From Eretmocerus hayati (Eukaryota > Arthropoda > Insecta > Hymenoptera > Aphelinidae): a stretch of DNA of 64,000 nt. Shown here in pieces: positions 35,409-46,839 of this stretch. The stretch spans positions 63,664,282 to 63,728,281 of the forward strand of contig CM056741.1 of NCBI GenBank assembly GCA_029851415.1. The letters are read 5' to 3'. Made by a program: the position numbers and the translations under genes. Positions within the stretch are counted from its first letter, which is position 1; the number at the start of each line of letters is the position of its first letter. Under the pieces are notes generated by a model. The model was not told where the DNA came from and did no database searches. It saw nothing but the letters and a program-made list of their open reading frames with translations.

Positions 35409-35805
35409 TAATATCATCTTCAAGCTTCGGATTTTTTTTGCTCCTTAGTGTGACATACATATGAGTTAAAAAGTCTCCTCTTTTGGTCATTGCGAGCAAC
35501 CCTTATCCATTGTTATATTGAAGAAACGCCTATGCATCAATAATAATCTGGAATGAAGTAGCTCTTGGTCTTATCTTCTGAAATATTTCGTGATAAGTTC
35601 CATATAATAAGAGTCCACGAACTGAATGCAAGGAAAGTTCGAGCCCACAAAGAGCCTTGGAAACGCTGAAATTCGACTCGATTTTCGGCTAAATTCAGAA
35701 GCTCGTATAAAACGGGATCCACAAAGCACAACCATATCATTGTTGGCCCTGCAACTAGACAATTGTAGAACAATTTATCATAGGTCTGAGGTCGATGAAA
35801 ATAAA
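35409..35805. other. Non-coding stretch, no gene recognised
   Basis: Overlapping open frames on both strands near 35.54-35.88 kb have no recognisable domain. Confidence 0.35.
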
Positions 35806-35809
35806 ACGA

Positions 35810-35997
35810 TTTTTCCCCAATTTTCCGATGTTTGGGTGCCTACAAAATTGCGAAAGATAACTTTCGCGCCTCGCAGATGAGATGTCCCGCTTCCGAGCGA
35901 TCATTTCAACCCTCGCCTCCGGCTCGGGCTGAAAATCGATCGCTCAGAAGCGAGCTACAACCTCATGAACTCGGTGCAAAATATACTATTTTCAATT
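35810..35997 (-). repeat. Foldback-family copy (CGCTCGGAAGCG / AATAGTATATTTCGC)
   Basis: Read on the minus strand this matches the sequence at 41655-41850: an end near GAAAATAGTATATTTTGC, CCGAGTTCATGAGG, a CCGGAGGCGAGGGT segment, TCGCTCGGAAGCGGG, then TTGCGAAA and GGCACC.AAACAT. The same GGGTCGGAATCAT..GCTCGGAAGCG block recurs at 53.2 kb. It is a dispersed non-coding family. Confidence 0.6.
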
Positions 35998-36398
35998 AGC
36001 CTTGAAGTTTTACGTTTTTGCAACAATAAGCAACTTTAATCGGCTGTAGCTCGTACGGGAAATGAGATGATGACACGTGCAAAAACGCTAATTGAAGTTT
36101 TGTTGAGATTTTGAAATTCGTCATGATGGGAAATTTCGTCGTGAGGCTTCCATTCTGAACTACACGCTTCCAAAGAACGTGTAGAATCGTAATTTTGGGC
36201 CTTTTTAGATGGAACCGTGGGACCCACCAGATATGAGTATTTTCGACCGGTCAATTTTTTACTTGAAAGTGTACGTTTTTACAAAGAAAATGCGCTCGCG
36301 GTGGGCTCAACAAGATGTACTCACCTCCGAATTACAGGTCTTCCAGAATAGCATAAATAGTCAAGAAATGACCAAAACTGTGCCTTTGAAAATTTGTA

Positions 36399-37050
36399 CA
36401 CGCTAAAAACAGTTTGGTTAAACTAGCAAATTTTTCTGCTTGACTAGCGATTTTCTGCTGCTGTTTCCAGACAGCGAAAATAATTTGCTGTCGTAACTAG
36501 ATCTCAATCTACTGGGACCCAGCAAAACATGTCATTGTTATTGAATTTGCTCTGAAGGACACGAGGTGAAGGATCTCTTAGGGATGACCACATGCAATTG
36601 TATTTCAATAGTGACGTACCACCGTTGGGAAAAAATGAGTAAACTCACCGTCTAAATCCTAAATTAGTTGTGGAGGGTGGGTGATTTGGGTGTAAACAAT
36701 GACAAGAGGTTATATTTATTATGGTTGCAAATTAGCCGCATCAACTAAACATGAAGCTCGCCCAGCACGCAACTTGTGCTGTTTTACCCATTTCGAGTCG
36801 CTGCGACACCAACATTTTATGCTGCGCAGATGACGTAGCTGTTTTTGCAAAATAATTTGCTAGCTGAACTCAAAAATGTTTCTAGATTTGCAGAACGTCT
36901 TCTAGTGAAATCTGTTTGCTGATTTATCGAGGCAAACTGTGCCTGATTTGCCAGCAGAAATAGCAAGACCAGATAAAAATATTGTTGGATAAGCGAGGAT
37001 CCTTACAGCAAATTCTGTTTTGCTGTCGGAGCTCGATCTTTTTTAGCGGG
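36399..37050. mobile_element. TA-flanked inverted-repeat element (CACGCTAAAAA ends)
   Basis: The ends CACGCTAAAAACAG and, inverted, CCCGCTAAAAAAGA match at 11 of 14 positions and are bordered by TA (36397-36398 and 37051-37052). The motif (C)AGCAAAT(T) recurs on both strands inside. Length is 652 bp, with no coding capacity. The short ends make this a moderate-confidence call. Confidence 0.45.
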
Positions 37051-37210
37051 TAGGGCCCGCCAAGGGTCCCAACAAAATCTGAAAAGAATCATTTCCAACT
37101 AAGTTCCAGTGGTTCTTGCCGAAAAAAATGTTTGGGGCATTTTAAAAATCCGTCGATTTTCAAAATGTTCACCTTGCTCCAGAATGACCCATATGTTTTA
37201 ATCTCATGAC

Positions 37211-37250
37211 AGTCCTGAAGAAGCCAACACATAAGTTGGCGAGACGTCGG
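37211..37250 (+). ncRNA. Hammerhead-ribozyme-like motif of a retroelement remnant
   Basis: CTGAAGA (37215-37221) is followed by a 6-bp stem (GCCAAC/GTTGGC) with loop ACATAA, then GAGAC and GTC (37241-37248). Order and spacing match the hammerhead core CUGANGA - stem II - GAAAC - GUC reported in Penelope-like elements. Here the GAAA box reads GAGA, and only about 3 bp of stem I can form, so activity is doubtful. No Penelope reverse transcriptase frame is nearby. It may be an isolated remnant or chance. Confidence 0.3.
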
Positions 37251-37289
37251 CAAAATATTGGCTACAATAAAAGTCCGTTGAACCCATAC

Positions 37290-39170
37290 ATCGATCTAGT
37301 CAATATATTTATGCAAATTCTATCATATACCTATTCATGATGAGCGGCATTATTCCTATGAATGATCAGCTTCAAGAGTATCAAGCTAAGTATTCAAGAA
37401 ATTACTACAGATTTCTTTAACACAACTAAGATGTATCATTTAACTTTTCGGAAGCATTCATTTATTTCTCAGTATCATTAGGGTGATTCGCTAGCACAGC
37501 CTGGATTGGGAGCTTTTGTCTGGTGTGGATGACGGAGCACGTTTATGATCCTCGCAAGTATGATTTTGTCCCTTCATGAATCCATGAGATAAAAGCTCTT
37601 ATTCGAAATATTCTTCAATTGATCGTATGCAAAATATTCCTCGTACAGATGAACCAGATTGAGAGGTAGGAAAGTGTAATGGCTATGTCAACCATTCACT
37701 CGGTGTGCCTCACGGTTATTCCGAGTTTGAAGTTCTGATTACTCCGCTATATATCGCTAAAAATGACGCGCATCTGAGCTCATTTTGTAGCTTCTGATAT
37801 GAGCTTTCCAATGAGTTGAGATACATTGTATAATATTCAGTGAGTATTGATGGATTCACACTTTACTGGCTATTTTTATGTTATTTATCGGAATTTTTGC
37901 GAAAGCCGAGTATTTATCGAGTAACTTATACAAATCAAGTCCGATACTGAAAGTGGCGTGCACATATGCGCCTGACATCGTATATGATAAGTCAAATTTG
38001 CAACCTAAGCCATTGGATGTGTCTCAATCATTTGGTGCACACGAGAACTCGAACAAAAACGAATCCCACCCGTGGGACTCGTCGCACACAAAAGAGGACG
38101 CGCGGGCCCCACCGGTGGAACCCGTCGCAGTGGTCGTGTTATCTGATCGGAAACCGCGTCAACTTGCTTCAACGTTCATACGCAGCGCGCGTAACTGTGA
38201 CCACTGGTACATTGGTGTTAGCGGTGGTTTGTCAAAAGGCGCCTCAAAGTCTTGGATTGTTGCGCGAATTCGCTGAGACGTCGATACGGTCTTTGAGAGT
38301 GGCCAAGACCAAAGCTCCGGTTTCATAAATATAGATATAGACACTTCGAGGCTCGCTGCTGCATCAGTCGTAGTGCGTCTGACGGACGGACGGCCAAGTG
38401 CCTCTGCGCATTTCCCTTTGCCTCAATGACTCGATTCGGACCGACATAGCATAGCAGCTGCCACACCTCACCCTCCGCATCCGTACTATAAGCAATCTCG
38501 CTGATTTTCGTGCAGTCTATACAGGAATCCGTACCTTCAAGCTCCGAGCTTGCATCTCGACAATTTGAGAAACGCGTTTGAGAATATTATGAATTCGCTT
38601 GTATACTTGGTATACTCTACCGTAGGAACGTTTCGTTTGGATTGCATTGAGAATTTGAAATTCATCCAAGTAGCTTGATGGATCATCTGTGGTCGAGATA
38701 TCGGGTCGGATTGATTGAAGATGATTATGGTGGAAGATGATGTTCTGTGACTATTCGATGAGCGAAAATGGATTGTTTCATTCCTATCTGATGAATCGCA
38801 TGTCGTGTATACTATACCTATAATTGTATAAGATGTAAACGGGTGTTATAGCGTTGCTCCGTGGGACCACCAGAATGAGTATGACAATCGTGGATACACA
38901 CTCTGCTAGCCCAGTTATGTCGGAGAGTCGATGAGCTGCACATGTGCACGTGTGCGGTGCATATGCATGCACAAATTGCACATGCATATTTGTGGATGCA
39001 CCCTAATGAGAGAGAATGCATAGCTATGCATTGGATTGTACGCGGTTGATTGGAACCAATCTTGCATCGCAAGGTGATGGTCTTTGGTGGGTACTTTTGA
39101 CGTTGCAGTGTTTGAATCTGATATCGCCGAGTCTTGAGATCAGCCCGGGTGGGAGGTTGGGGAGGGGGGG
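37290..39170. other. Non-coding stretch, no gene supported
   Basis: A 132-codon and an overlapping 120-codon frame cover 37.9-38.3 kb on the plus strand, without recognised domains. A TCAGTC initiator-like string at 38364 has no convincing TATA or downstream element. Short palindromes such as ATGCATAGCTATGCAT (39016-39031) and several GTGCATATGCATGC strings cluster near 38.95-39.03 kb. Confidence 0.4.
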
Positions 39171-39174
39171 GGGC

Positions 39175-40040
39175 GTGCGACGATCTAAATCGTGCTCGGA
39201 GAGTCGAGAGATAGCGTTTTCTGGATATCTCGAGGTTGCTCAACACAAATATGAGTTTGTCCACCCTCCCAATTGTGTTACCCAATGCGCGCCTCCACCC
39301 CCGCAAAGATGCGGGTTTGGAAGAGTGTATCGATCAGAATCGAGCGTGGAAAGTCATAGGATTTGTTTTCTAGGGTATTTCGAGGACGTTTAACATGAAT
39401 CTGACATCACCAAGACTCTTAATCGAATCGCGTGGGCAAAGTTGGGACTACAGGTACACTTGGTGGTAGTTGATTCTTTCCGAATAGGGGGACCAGTTCC
39501 TCACAGTTTTGTCGCTCTCATGCGATTCAGGCCGTATGAGTAAACTTACGCCGCGCTCGGACCACCCTCTCATCATCTTTCTTTTCATCAACGAATAGAT
39601 TACATCTTCCTGCTATTATGCACGTGTGATTTTAGACATAGCTTCAATCACATGAGAAGAACAGAAGTCTCAGATATAGTCACGGAGAGACGATATTTTG
39701 AGGTTAGAACTCTACAAGTGCGATCGCCGCTGATCGCCGCTCGGACCTCTCTCTCTCTTTCTCATGTGTTGAGAGAACGGGCGGAGCGCTGAATTCGCAT
39801 GAGAGCGACGAAACTGTGAGGAACTGGTTCCGCTATTCGGAGAGAATCAACTACCGCCAAGTGTACGTATCCTCCGAGATGGAGCTTGGGGAGTCAGAGA
39901 ATGGTGTTTCTCTGAATACTTCGAGGTCACTGAACACAAATCTAACACCGCCCAGACCCTCAATCGTGTTGCATAGACGAATGTAGTGGTGGAGGCACGC
40001 GTGGATCAGAGTCGGGTTCCGAAAGTCACAAGATGAAATT
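39175..40040. repeat. Diverged satellite-like repeats, interrupted by an insertion
   Basis: At least three diverged copies of an AT-to-GC mixed unit are visible near 39180-39330, 39331-39450 and 39870-40020. Shared blocks include GA(T/A)C.GA.TCG.GC, a TTCGAGG or CTCGAGG core, and AACA.(A/G)AATCT.ACATC.CC followed by AATCG.GT. The 407-bp element at 39457-39863 splits the array. The longer open frames here come from these repeats. Confidence 0.5.
39457..39863. mobile_element. 407-bp TA-flanked inverted-repeat element
   Basis: The left end CACTTGGTGGTAGTTGATTC and its inverted copy at the right (GAATCAACTACCGCCAAGTG) differ by one base; similarity extends to about 75 bp per arm (ACCAGTTCCTCACAGTTT, GTCGCTCTCATGCGA). 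TA borders both ends (39455-39456 and 39864-39865). There is no coding capacity. It is a Tc1/mariner-type MITE by ends and target, inserted in a repeat array. Confidence 0.8.
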
Positions 40041-40060
40041 TTCAAGCTATGAAAAATATT

Positions 40061-40890
40061 TCCGATAGCGTAAATTTAATTTCTTAGCTTTGTTATCAGA
40101 ATTCTCGGTAGCGTATTGGATTACTGAGAATTTCGGGCGTGAATCTACTAGATTATAGAGCCAACAAAGAGATTCGAGTGCTGTGAAATCATTCTCACCC
40201 GTCTCACAAATATAATACCATGCTAAGTGTCGGGGAGAATTCCAACCCCGAGTCAAATACTTACCACATGAGTGAAGCGTGGTCTGTTGGCTCAGAGACG
40301 GAAAAATATCTCAGAAAGCGTAAATCCGATTTCTCAGCTTTGTGGTCAGAATTCTCGGGAATGGATTGGATTACTGATGATTTTGGGTATGTATCTACTA
40401 GATTATAGAGCCAACAAGGAGATTCGAGTGCTGTGACATCATTCTAACCCGTCCCACGAATGTAATATGATGCTAAGTGTCGGGAAGAATTCCAACTCCC
40501 GAGTCAAATACTACACACATGAGTGAAGCGCCGTCTGTTGGCTCAGGGACGGAAAAAATATCTCAGATAGCGTAAGTACGATTTTTCAGCTTTGTGGTCA
40601 GAGTTCTTGGAAATGGATTGGATTACTGTTGATTTTGGGCGTGAATCTATTAGATCATAGAGCCAACGAGGGGATTCGAGGGGTGTTCAATCATTCTCAT
40701 CCTCCCTGCAAATATAATCTGATGCTGAGTGACGGTGAGAATTCCAACCCCGAATCAAATACTTCACACATAAGTGAAGCGTCGTCTGTTGGGTCAGAGA
40801 CGGAAAAAATATCTCAGATAGCGTTAATCCGATTTCTCAGCTTTGTGATCAGAATCCTTGGGAATGGATCGGATTACTGATGATTATGGG
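40061..40890 (+). repeat. 251-bp tandem repeats, left arm of a large inverted duplication
   Basis: AGCGTAA-type starts lie at about 40067, 40317, 40569 and 40820, a period of 250-252 bp. Each unit reads on through CAGCTTTG.GGTCAGAATTCT, GATTGGATTACTG, TAGAGCCAACAAGGAGATTC, GCTAAGTGTCGGG and GTGAAGCG..GTCTGTTGGCTC. The same units occur reversed at 43205-43925 in mirror order. Copies are highly similar. The array is non-coding; frames of 60-90 codons within it repeat with the unit. Confidence 0.85.
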
Positions 40891-41466
40891 CATGAATTTA
40901 GTGTACCATGGACTGCTGTTCTCAAATTCTGATTTTGCTTTCTCAAAAAAAAGCCTTGTAATGGTGCGGAGTTTTTCGCTAAAATTTTTTTCGTTTTCTT
41001 CAATTTTCACCGTTCCATATTTCTTTCCGGTAAACGAGAGTCAATTTGTCTCATTCTACTCGACGAGATCTATTGATAAGTATCTCCATACATCACCCCA
41101 AACACATTTAACATCTGCTACAAATTATTTTAAACTGCCATGTACATATGTCCGTATGTGTATTAATGTGTTCGTTGTCTTTTGCTTACCATACAACCAC
41201 TCCTATCCCCTTTGTCCTATCTTCATGAAATTATGAGGGTCCATTTCAAATTAGCTCATGATTATCTTCACTGAATTTGAGCCTTATTGACTAATTAGTT
41301 GGACTTCCACATAAAACAATCCTCCGAAATTTGAACATGGTTTTTTTTTCAATGTTGGTCCAAACATCATATCATCAGCCTCCGTCCACTTAAAAAATCC
41401 AGAGTTTCTTTCCAAATCATTGAATGCCATTTTTAAGTCATCGATTGATACGGAATTTGGATTTAT

Positions 41467-41480
41467 CCCCCCCCCCCCCC
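41467..41480. repeat. Poly(C) run of 14
   Basis: A mononucleotide run of C in otherwise AT-rich sequence; likely length-variable. No linked feature is seen. Confidence 0.9.
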
Positions 41481-41654
41481 TATAATCCAAATGTCGATTT
41501 TTCTATTTACTTTTCCTATGACTTCCGAAAACTCTTGAGCGTTTCCACCAATCGCCTTGAAAATTTGAGGGACTATGAAGAATTAGTGAGCGGTGAGCAG
41601 AGTCTATTCTTAGCTCATTCCATCGATTAGTTCGTCACCCTCAATAATTTTCAT

Positions 41655-41850
41655 TTTGAAATAGTATATTTCGCACCGAGTTCATGAGGTTGAAGCTCGC
41701 TTCTAAGCCATCAGTTTCCGGCCCAAGCCGGAGATGAGGGTCGAAACGATCGCTCGGAAGCGGGGAACCTCATGTGCGAGGAACAAAAGTCATTTTTCGC
41801 AATCTTGTTGGCACCGAAACATTGGAAAGTTGCGAAAAATCCTATTTCTC
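41655..41850 (+). repeat. Foldback-family copy (AATAGTATATTTCGC end)
   Basis: This begins GAAATAGTATATTTCGCACC and continues through GAGTTCATGAGG, CCGGAGATGAGGGTCG and CGATCGCTCGGAAGCGGGG. It ends in GGCACCGAAACATTGGAAA and TTGCGAAAAAT. It is an inverted copy relative to 35810-35997. It is non-coding. Confidence 0.6.
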
Positions 41851-41996
41851 TCTTCAATCATATTACATCTTTTACCATGAATCCTCAACCATCCACTCCA
41901 AAGAAAATTTCTTTGCAACAATGAACTAATAAATTTTTCATTACTCTAACCTAAAAATGCCTCGTTTGAATAGGATTTAAGGGTTCTCGTAATGAA

Positions 41997-42120
41997 AAAA
42001 TATATCCGCACCTCGCTTGCAAGCCCATTTTGGGCACTGGAGGACATGTCTGTCTCTCTTCGCTCGACAGACAAACTGTCCTAGTGCCCAAAATGGGCTA
42101 CCGCGCTCAGTACGGAAATA
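41997..42120. repeat. Short palindromic element with AGCCCATTTTGGGCAC arms
   Basis: AGCCCATTTTGGGCACT on the left (about 42024) recurs as its complement at about 42090-42108. Outer arms also match (ATATCCGCACCTCGCTTGC against ATTTCCGTACTGAGCGCGG). The total is about 120 bp with arms of about 45 bp. It produces part of a 130-codon minus-strand frame that I do not regard as a gene. Confidence 0.6.
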
Positions 42121-42329
42121 TACTAATTTTAGAAAAACTGTAGTATGTCGATAAATATTTAGGATTTTTGAGGAAAAGATAGATTTAATTGAAAGAAATA
42201 TAACAGAAATATGAGACAAGGAAGTTTGTGAAAGAATCTTCAAGAAAAGAGTGTTAATAAGCCGATTCAAGTGCTGTTCCCCGATTCTGACCTCTTTCGC
42301 ACTCGGAAACTGATCCCAAATCGCGAATA

Positions 42330-43190
42330 AATTGGCCACTTTGGCTACCGTACCCCGAGATTGAGACAAAAGTCATTTCGTCTTCGAGTTATTGGAAAAT
42401 AACTCAGGAAGGATGGTGCTGACTATGAGCTCTGTCGTCACAATTCTCGAGATTTTCTTTATTGGATGGAATTAAATAAAGTTCCAGGCGTGAATCTCCT
42501 GAAAAATAGAGACAACATAGAAATTTTACGACTGCTCTCTAGTTCTAGTGCGTCACACAACAATAGTCGGATGTCAAGTTGCAAAATGGAGATCGCAAAT
42601 CAGGCTACCATTTCACAAGCCTGGACTAACCATTCGTTCGTCGAGGCTCTGTAAAATATCTTAGATGATGTACCACTGATTTTCGAGCTCGGGGTCGTAT
42701 CTACAAGGAAACAGTCTCTTTTGAACAGAATTTGATCTCAAATCACCGGGATAAACAACAACTCTGGCTACCATACCCCGAGCATGCGCCAAACGGCATT
42801 TGGTCCCCGGAGTATTGGAAAATGACCCAGTGGATGTTGTGCTAATTCTTTAGCTCTGCGACCACAATTCTCGAATTCAGATGGAATAAGATACACTTTC
42901 GGGCGCTACCTCCTCGAGAAACAAGAGAACTAAGATATTCGAGTGCTGTTTTCTGATTCGTATCAGTTTCAAAACCAGAGTGTGGTGTCAAGTTCAGGAA
43001 TGGAGATCGCAAATCAGGCTACCATGACATAAACACAAACTGATTGCTATTTGGTTGTAGATGCACCGGAAGATATCTCCGGAAATGAGTCACCGATCAT
43101 CCCCTTTCGTGATCACAATGCTGAAGAATGGCACGAAACTCAAAAAAAGTTGTGCGAGAATCTCTCACAGGAATGGGATAACCACAACTG
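42330..43190. repeat. Two diverged ~430-bp tandem units
   Basis: Shared blocks recur in order in both halves: TGGCTACC.TACCCCGAG, GG.GTATTGGAAAATGACCCAG or its variant, CTCTG(T/C)..(T/C)CACAATTCTCGA, TGTCAAGTT.(A/C)(A/G)..ATGGAGATCGC and AAATCAGGCTACCAT. Some phrases resemble the 251-bp units nearby, suggesting common origin and older divergence. Confidence 0.6.
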
Positions 43191-43204
43191 AGGAATCAGA
43201 TTCA

Positions 43205-43925
43205 CTTTAACTAAGATGTTTCTCAGTCTCTGAGCCAATCGGCGATGCTTCACTCATGTGTGTAGTATTTGACCTGGAATTGTAATTCTCCCCGTCACTC
43301 AGCATCAGATTATATTCGCAGGGAGGATGAGAATGATTGAACACCCCTCGAATCCCCTCGTTGGCTCTATGATCTAATAGATTCACGCCCAAAATCAACA
43401 GTAATCCAATCCATTTCCAAGAACTCTGACCACAAAGCTGAAAAATCGCACTTACGCTATCTGAGATATTTTTTCCGTCCATGAGCCAACAGACGGCGCT
43501 TCACTCATGTGTGTAGTATTTGACTCGGGAGTTGGAATTCTTCCCGACACTTAGCATCATATTACATTCGTGGGACGGGTTAGAATGATGTCACAGCACT
43601 CGAACCTCCTTGTTGGCTCTATAATCTAGTAGATACATACCCAAAATCATCAGTAATCACATTCATTCCCGAGAATTCTGACCACAAAGCTGAGAAATCG
43701 GATTTACGCTTTCTGAGACATTTTTTCCGTCTCTGAGCCAACAGACCACGCTTCACTCATGTGGTAAGTATTTGACTCGGGGTTGAAATTCTCCCCGACA
43801 CTTAGCATGATATTATATTTGTGAGACGGGTGAGAATGATTTCACAGCACTCGAATCTCTTTGTTGGCTCTATAATCTAGTAGATTCACGCCCGAAATTC
43901 TCAGCAATACTTTTAGCAATAGTTG
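43205..43925 (-). repeat. 251-bp tandem repeats, right arm of the inverted duplication
   Basis: This is the reverse complement of the left arm at 40061-40890, in mirror order: the innermost unit here (GAATCCCCTCGTTGGCTC) matches the innermost unit there, and the outermost here (GAATCTCTTTGTTGGCTC, ending AATTCTCAG) matches the outermost. Spacing between arms is about 2.3 kb. Similarity is high, so the inversion is more recent than the tandem amplification. Confidence 0.85.
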
Positions 43926-44370
43926 CACATAAAAGAAACCTCCATTCTCCGATATTTGGATGATTAATCCTGAGAAAACTGTTCATTGTCCGTCTCCGAG
44001 CCCATTGAACTTTTTGTTAAGAATGTTCAGTTCTATAACATATTACTTCACCAACAAAAAATCCAAAATCCTATCCCTCGCAGCAAGATCCTTTTACTAT
44101 ACAACTGTTTCTGCGTTGTAGAGATTCAGATCTTTTTTCGCCGCAATTACAGCTAGTCCTCGGGCTAGTCTAACAATTCTGGTAAGAACACAAGTCTATG
44201 CGTAATTCGTTGCAGATGACCCCTGAGAGGAACAATATCCTGAATAATCTGGAATTGTGTTTCGGCTTGGTCATGCAATTTAAAATGAGGACCCGGTTCC
44301 CAGTTTGGCACTCAGAGCTCATTACTCAATCAGTTTCACGAGCTCCATTTGATTTCACGGTTTTTCTTCT

Positions 44371-44527
44371 CTCTGAATATGAATCAGCTATTTTAGCTTC
44401 GATTTAAGCTGATTTGCAGCTAACGTGGACGGATTTTCACTAAAAATCAGCTACGATAGCTGAAGATTAGCTAAAATAGCTGATTCTCGGTCAAAATCCG
44501 TTCGTGTTAGCTGATTCATGTTGAGAG
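44371..44527. mobile_element. Small palindromic MITE, CTCTCAACATGAATCAGC family, copy 1
   Basis: Ends CTCTGAATATGAATCAGCTA and, inverted, CTCTCAACATGAATCAGCTA. The interior is built of AGCTGATTTT / AAAATCAGCT palindromes and GACGGATTTTCACT. About 157 bp, non-coding. Two more copies in the window confirm a family. Confidence 0.8.
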
Positions 44528-44808
44528 ATTTCGGTATTCAACGGCGAGCTCGTTGAATTTTTGCTTCAAATCTTGAGCTTCATATTTTCAAGTCATAACT
44601 CAAACAACAAGGCCAATTTTCTGCATCCCTTCGGCTGTAAGAGATAAAAGAAGTAACGTTTAGAAAGTGTAGTGAGTTTTTAACAAACTTTTCTCACGAG
44701 AATCGAGCCGATTGAGGCAAGATTGTAATTAATGAGGAGATTTCACTAAAAAAATTTCCAATCAGTCATGAAGGGCTTACTCAACAAATTTGTACATCAT
44801 TCCATGCT

Positions 44809-44933
44809 CTCTCAACATGAATCAGCTAACACAAACGGATTTCGACTGAAAATCAGCTATTTTAGCTGATTTTCAGTGAAAACCCGTCCACTTCAGCTGC
44901 AAATCAACTAATATAGCTGATTCATGTTGAGAG
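44809..44933. mobile_element. Small palindromic MITE, CTCTCAACATGAATCAGC family, copy 2
   Basis: Perfect inverted ends CTCTCAACATGAATCAGCTA; the interior is AAAATCAGCTATTTTAGCTG plus CCGTCCACTTCAGCTGC. About 125 bp. It is the shortest copy and sits about 280 bp from copy 1. No clear target duplication. Confidence 0.85.
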
Positions 44934-46070
44934 GGTGCACCCCTTGATTATTATGGTGAGCAATTTCTCCAATAGGTCCTCGTGGATCAGTTCCAATCCC
45001 ATCACCATTTATGAACTTAATCATATTTATAATTGATGAAGAAAAGCATGACCCCCTTTGCGACAATGATTCGATTTTCACTTATTATACAAAAATACTG
45101 GTGCCACTGTAAAGCCGATTCCCTGCAAAAGCAATCGTCAACGCTCTCCAAGGTTGTGTGCGGGTGATTTGAGTTTCATTCCCTATACTCATGCAGCTAT
45201 TGAGAGTACCGAGACAATTCCTATTAGATTCGATCATGTATAAAATTCAAGATATTGATGGGTAATTTGTGAGTTTCACTCAAAAAACATCAAAAATATT
45301 TACCTATCTGACGCGATCACTTGTTCTGAATGAAATTATCCTAGGAACAGATGAAATGATCAGATGGAGTAGACAAATTCTCGTTTATACACTCTAATCT
45401 TAAAATATTTCTAATATCAAAATAAGATACAATATGAATCGATGACTTCTCAATAATAGCGAGATAATAGTGTTTCGAACAGATGTATGGAGCCACACGA
45501 GGGAAATTTTCAAAGTATCGAACTGGTGGGCTTCGAGTTTGCCCTCCTTCGGCGAATATACCTCGAAATATACATCAATGAAAGCTGGTTCCGTGCCAAC
45601 GAATCGAATAAATGCTCAACTTGTGATGCACGATGCTCAGATAACCTACAAGATAAAGCATCCAGCCAAGGTATAATCTTCCGAATTATTTCATCATCAA
45701 ACAATTACAATTTGTCCTATTCCGACGCGTAATTCATCATTAGTCTCCATCATCAATTAGGTATCGATGATTCTAATCGCGTAAGGCCCATATCTTCAAT
45801 ATATTCAGCTTACTCAGACCAAATACATGCAGGCAGAATCGGTACACACATCTGATTATATATACACACATGGGTATATTCGCGATAACTTGAACATTTT
45901 GTGTCCAAAAATCCAGAAATTAAATATTGAGTCTGTGCCTGTCTAAGTCGACTTTTTCATTTCTTCTCGCATATTGAGCGATGATATGTGATAAAACGTA
46001 TGCAGGAAGTTTTTTGAAACATTCCAAAACGGTAAATGTGATTTTCACATGTAAAACACATAGGAAAAAT
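44934..46070. other. Non-coding stretch, no gene recognised
   Basis: Open frames of 64-81 codons overlap on both strands near 45.5-45.7 kb with no domain. No other structure was found. Confidence 0.4.
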
Positions 46071-46072
46071 AG

Positions 46073-46825
46073 TGCACGAAACTGATATTTGCGGTTCTTG
46101 ACGTTTTTTTGTCTAGCGAGGAATCCTGACGCGATGGGACTAAATTATTTGAAATCCATGTTTAGCGGGAACACTTGCTCTGGACCAGATAATTTCATTT
46201 CCCCGTCTTCCGCGTGCAATTGAGTACCCCAGGGAACAGCTCTTGAATGCACGCAACTAACATGCACGGAACTGACATATCGCCTTAAAATCGCTCCCAA
46301 AAATAACAGGGCCGACATAGAAACTTCTCCTTGTAGATTTTATCCATTCCCATCATACTTTGGTGGAAAGAATTGTTCCCGCTCGGCTAAATTGACTTTT
46401 GGTGGGGTAACGTGGTATGCACGGAACTGACAAAGTTAATTGCCTGGCCAATTGTCGGATACGAATGCACATGCAGCACTCAAAACTTTGAAAGTGGGCC
46501 TTTTCTCGCACTGGGATTCGATTGTATGACATGTTTTCTTGGAATTTTGTCTGTTTACAAAGCGACCTAGAGTGAATTTAGAATACGCGGTGAGCATTTG
46601 AAAAAAATTTCTCATTTTCAGTGAAAATCCCGTGACAAGATTGAGGCGCATGGCTTGGGGACTAAAATACGAGTTCTGGACGTGAAACCTATGGAAAATA
46701 GTTGGTTTAACATTTTACCTCGAGGAAAGAATTTGAACATACCCTTGGCGGCTCTTACTCCGACGCTGGTGCTGGAAGTATACGTCGATGTGCAAATGTA
46801 ACATTGCACGGAACTAACATTTCGA
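46073..46825. repeat. Dispersed TGCACGGAACTGACAT motif, five occurrences
   Basis: Variants lie at 46073, 46248, 46263, 46418 and 46805, all in the same orientation; the copies at 46263 and 46805 share the extended form TGCACGGAACTRACATWTCG. No inverted partner or coding frame was identified. They resemble the reverse complement of the ATGTCAGGTCCGTGCC motif at 20.3-21.0 kb. Confidence 0.5.
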
Positions 46826-46839
46826 CCCATAATCTTCGA

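Noticed and set aside
37878..38328. Overlapping 132- and 120-codon frames as genes
   Set aside because: Two frames of the same GC-richer stretch, neither with a domain, signal or repeatable composition; the first residues are hydrophobic but no secretory protein family is recognised.
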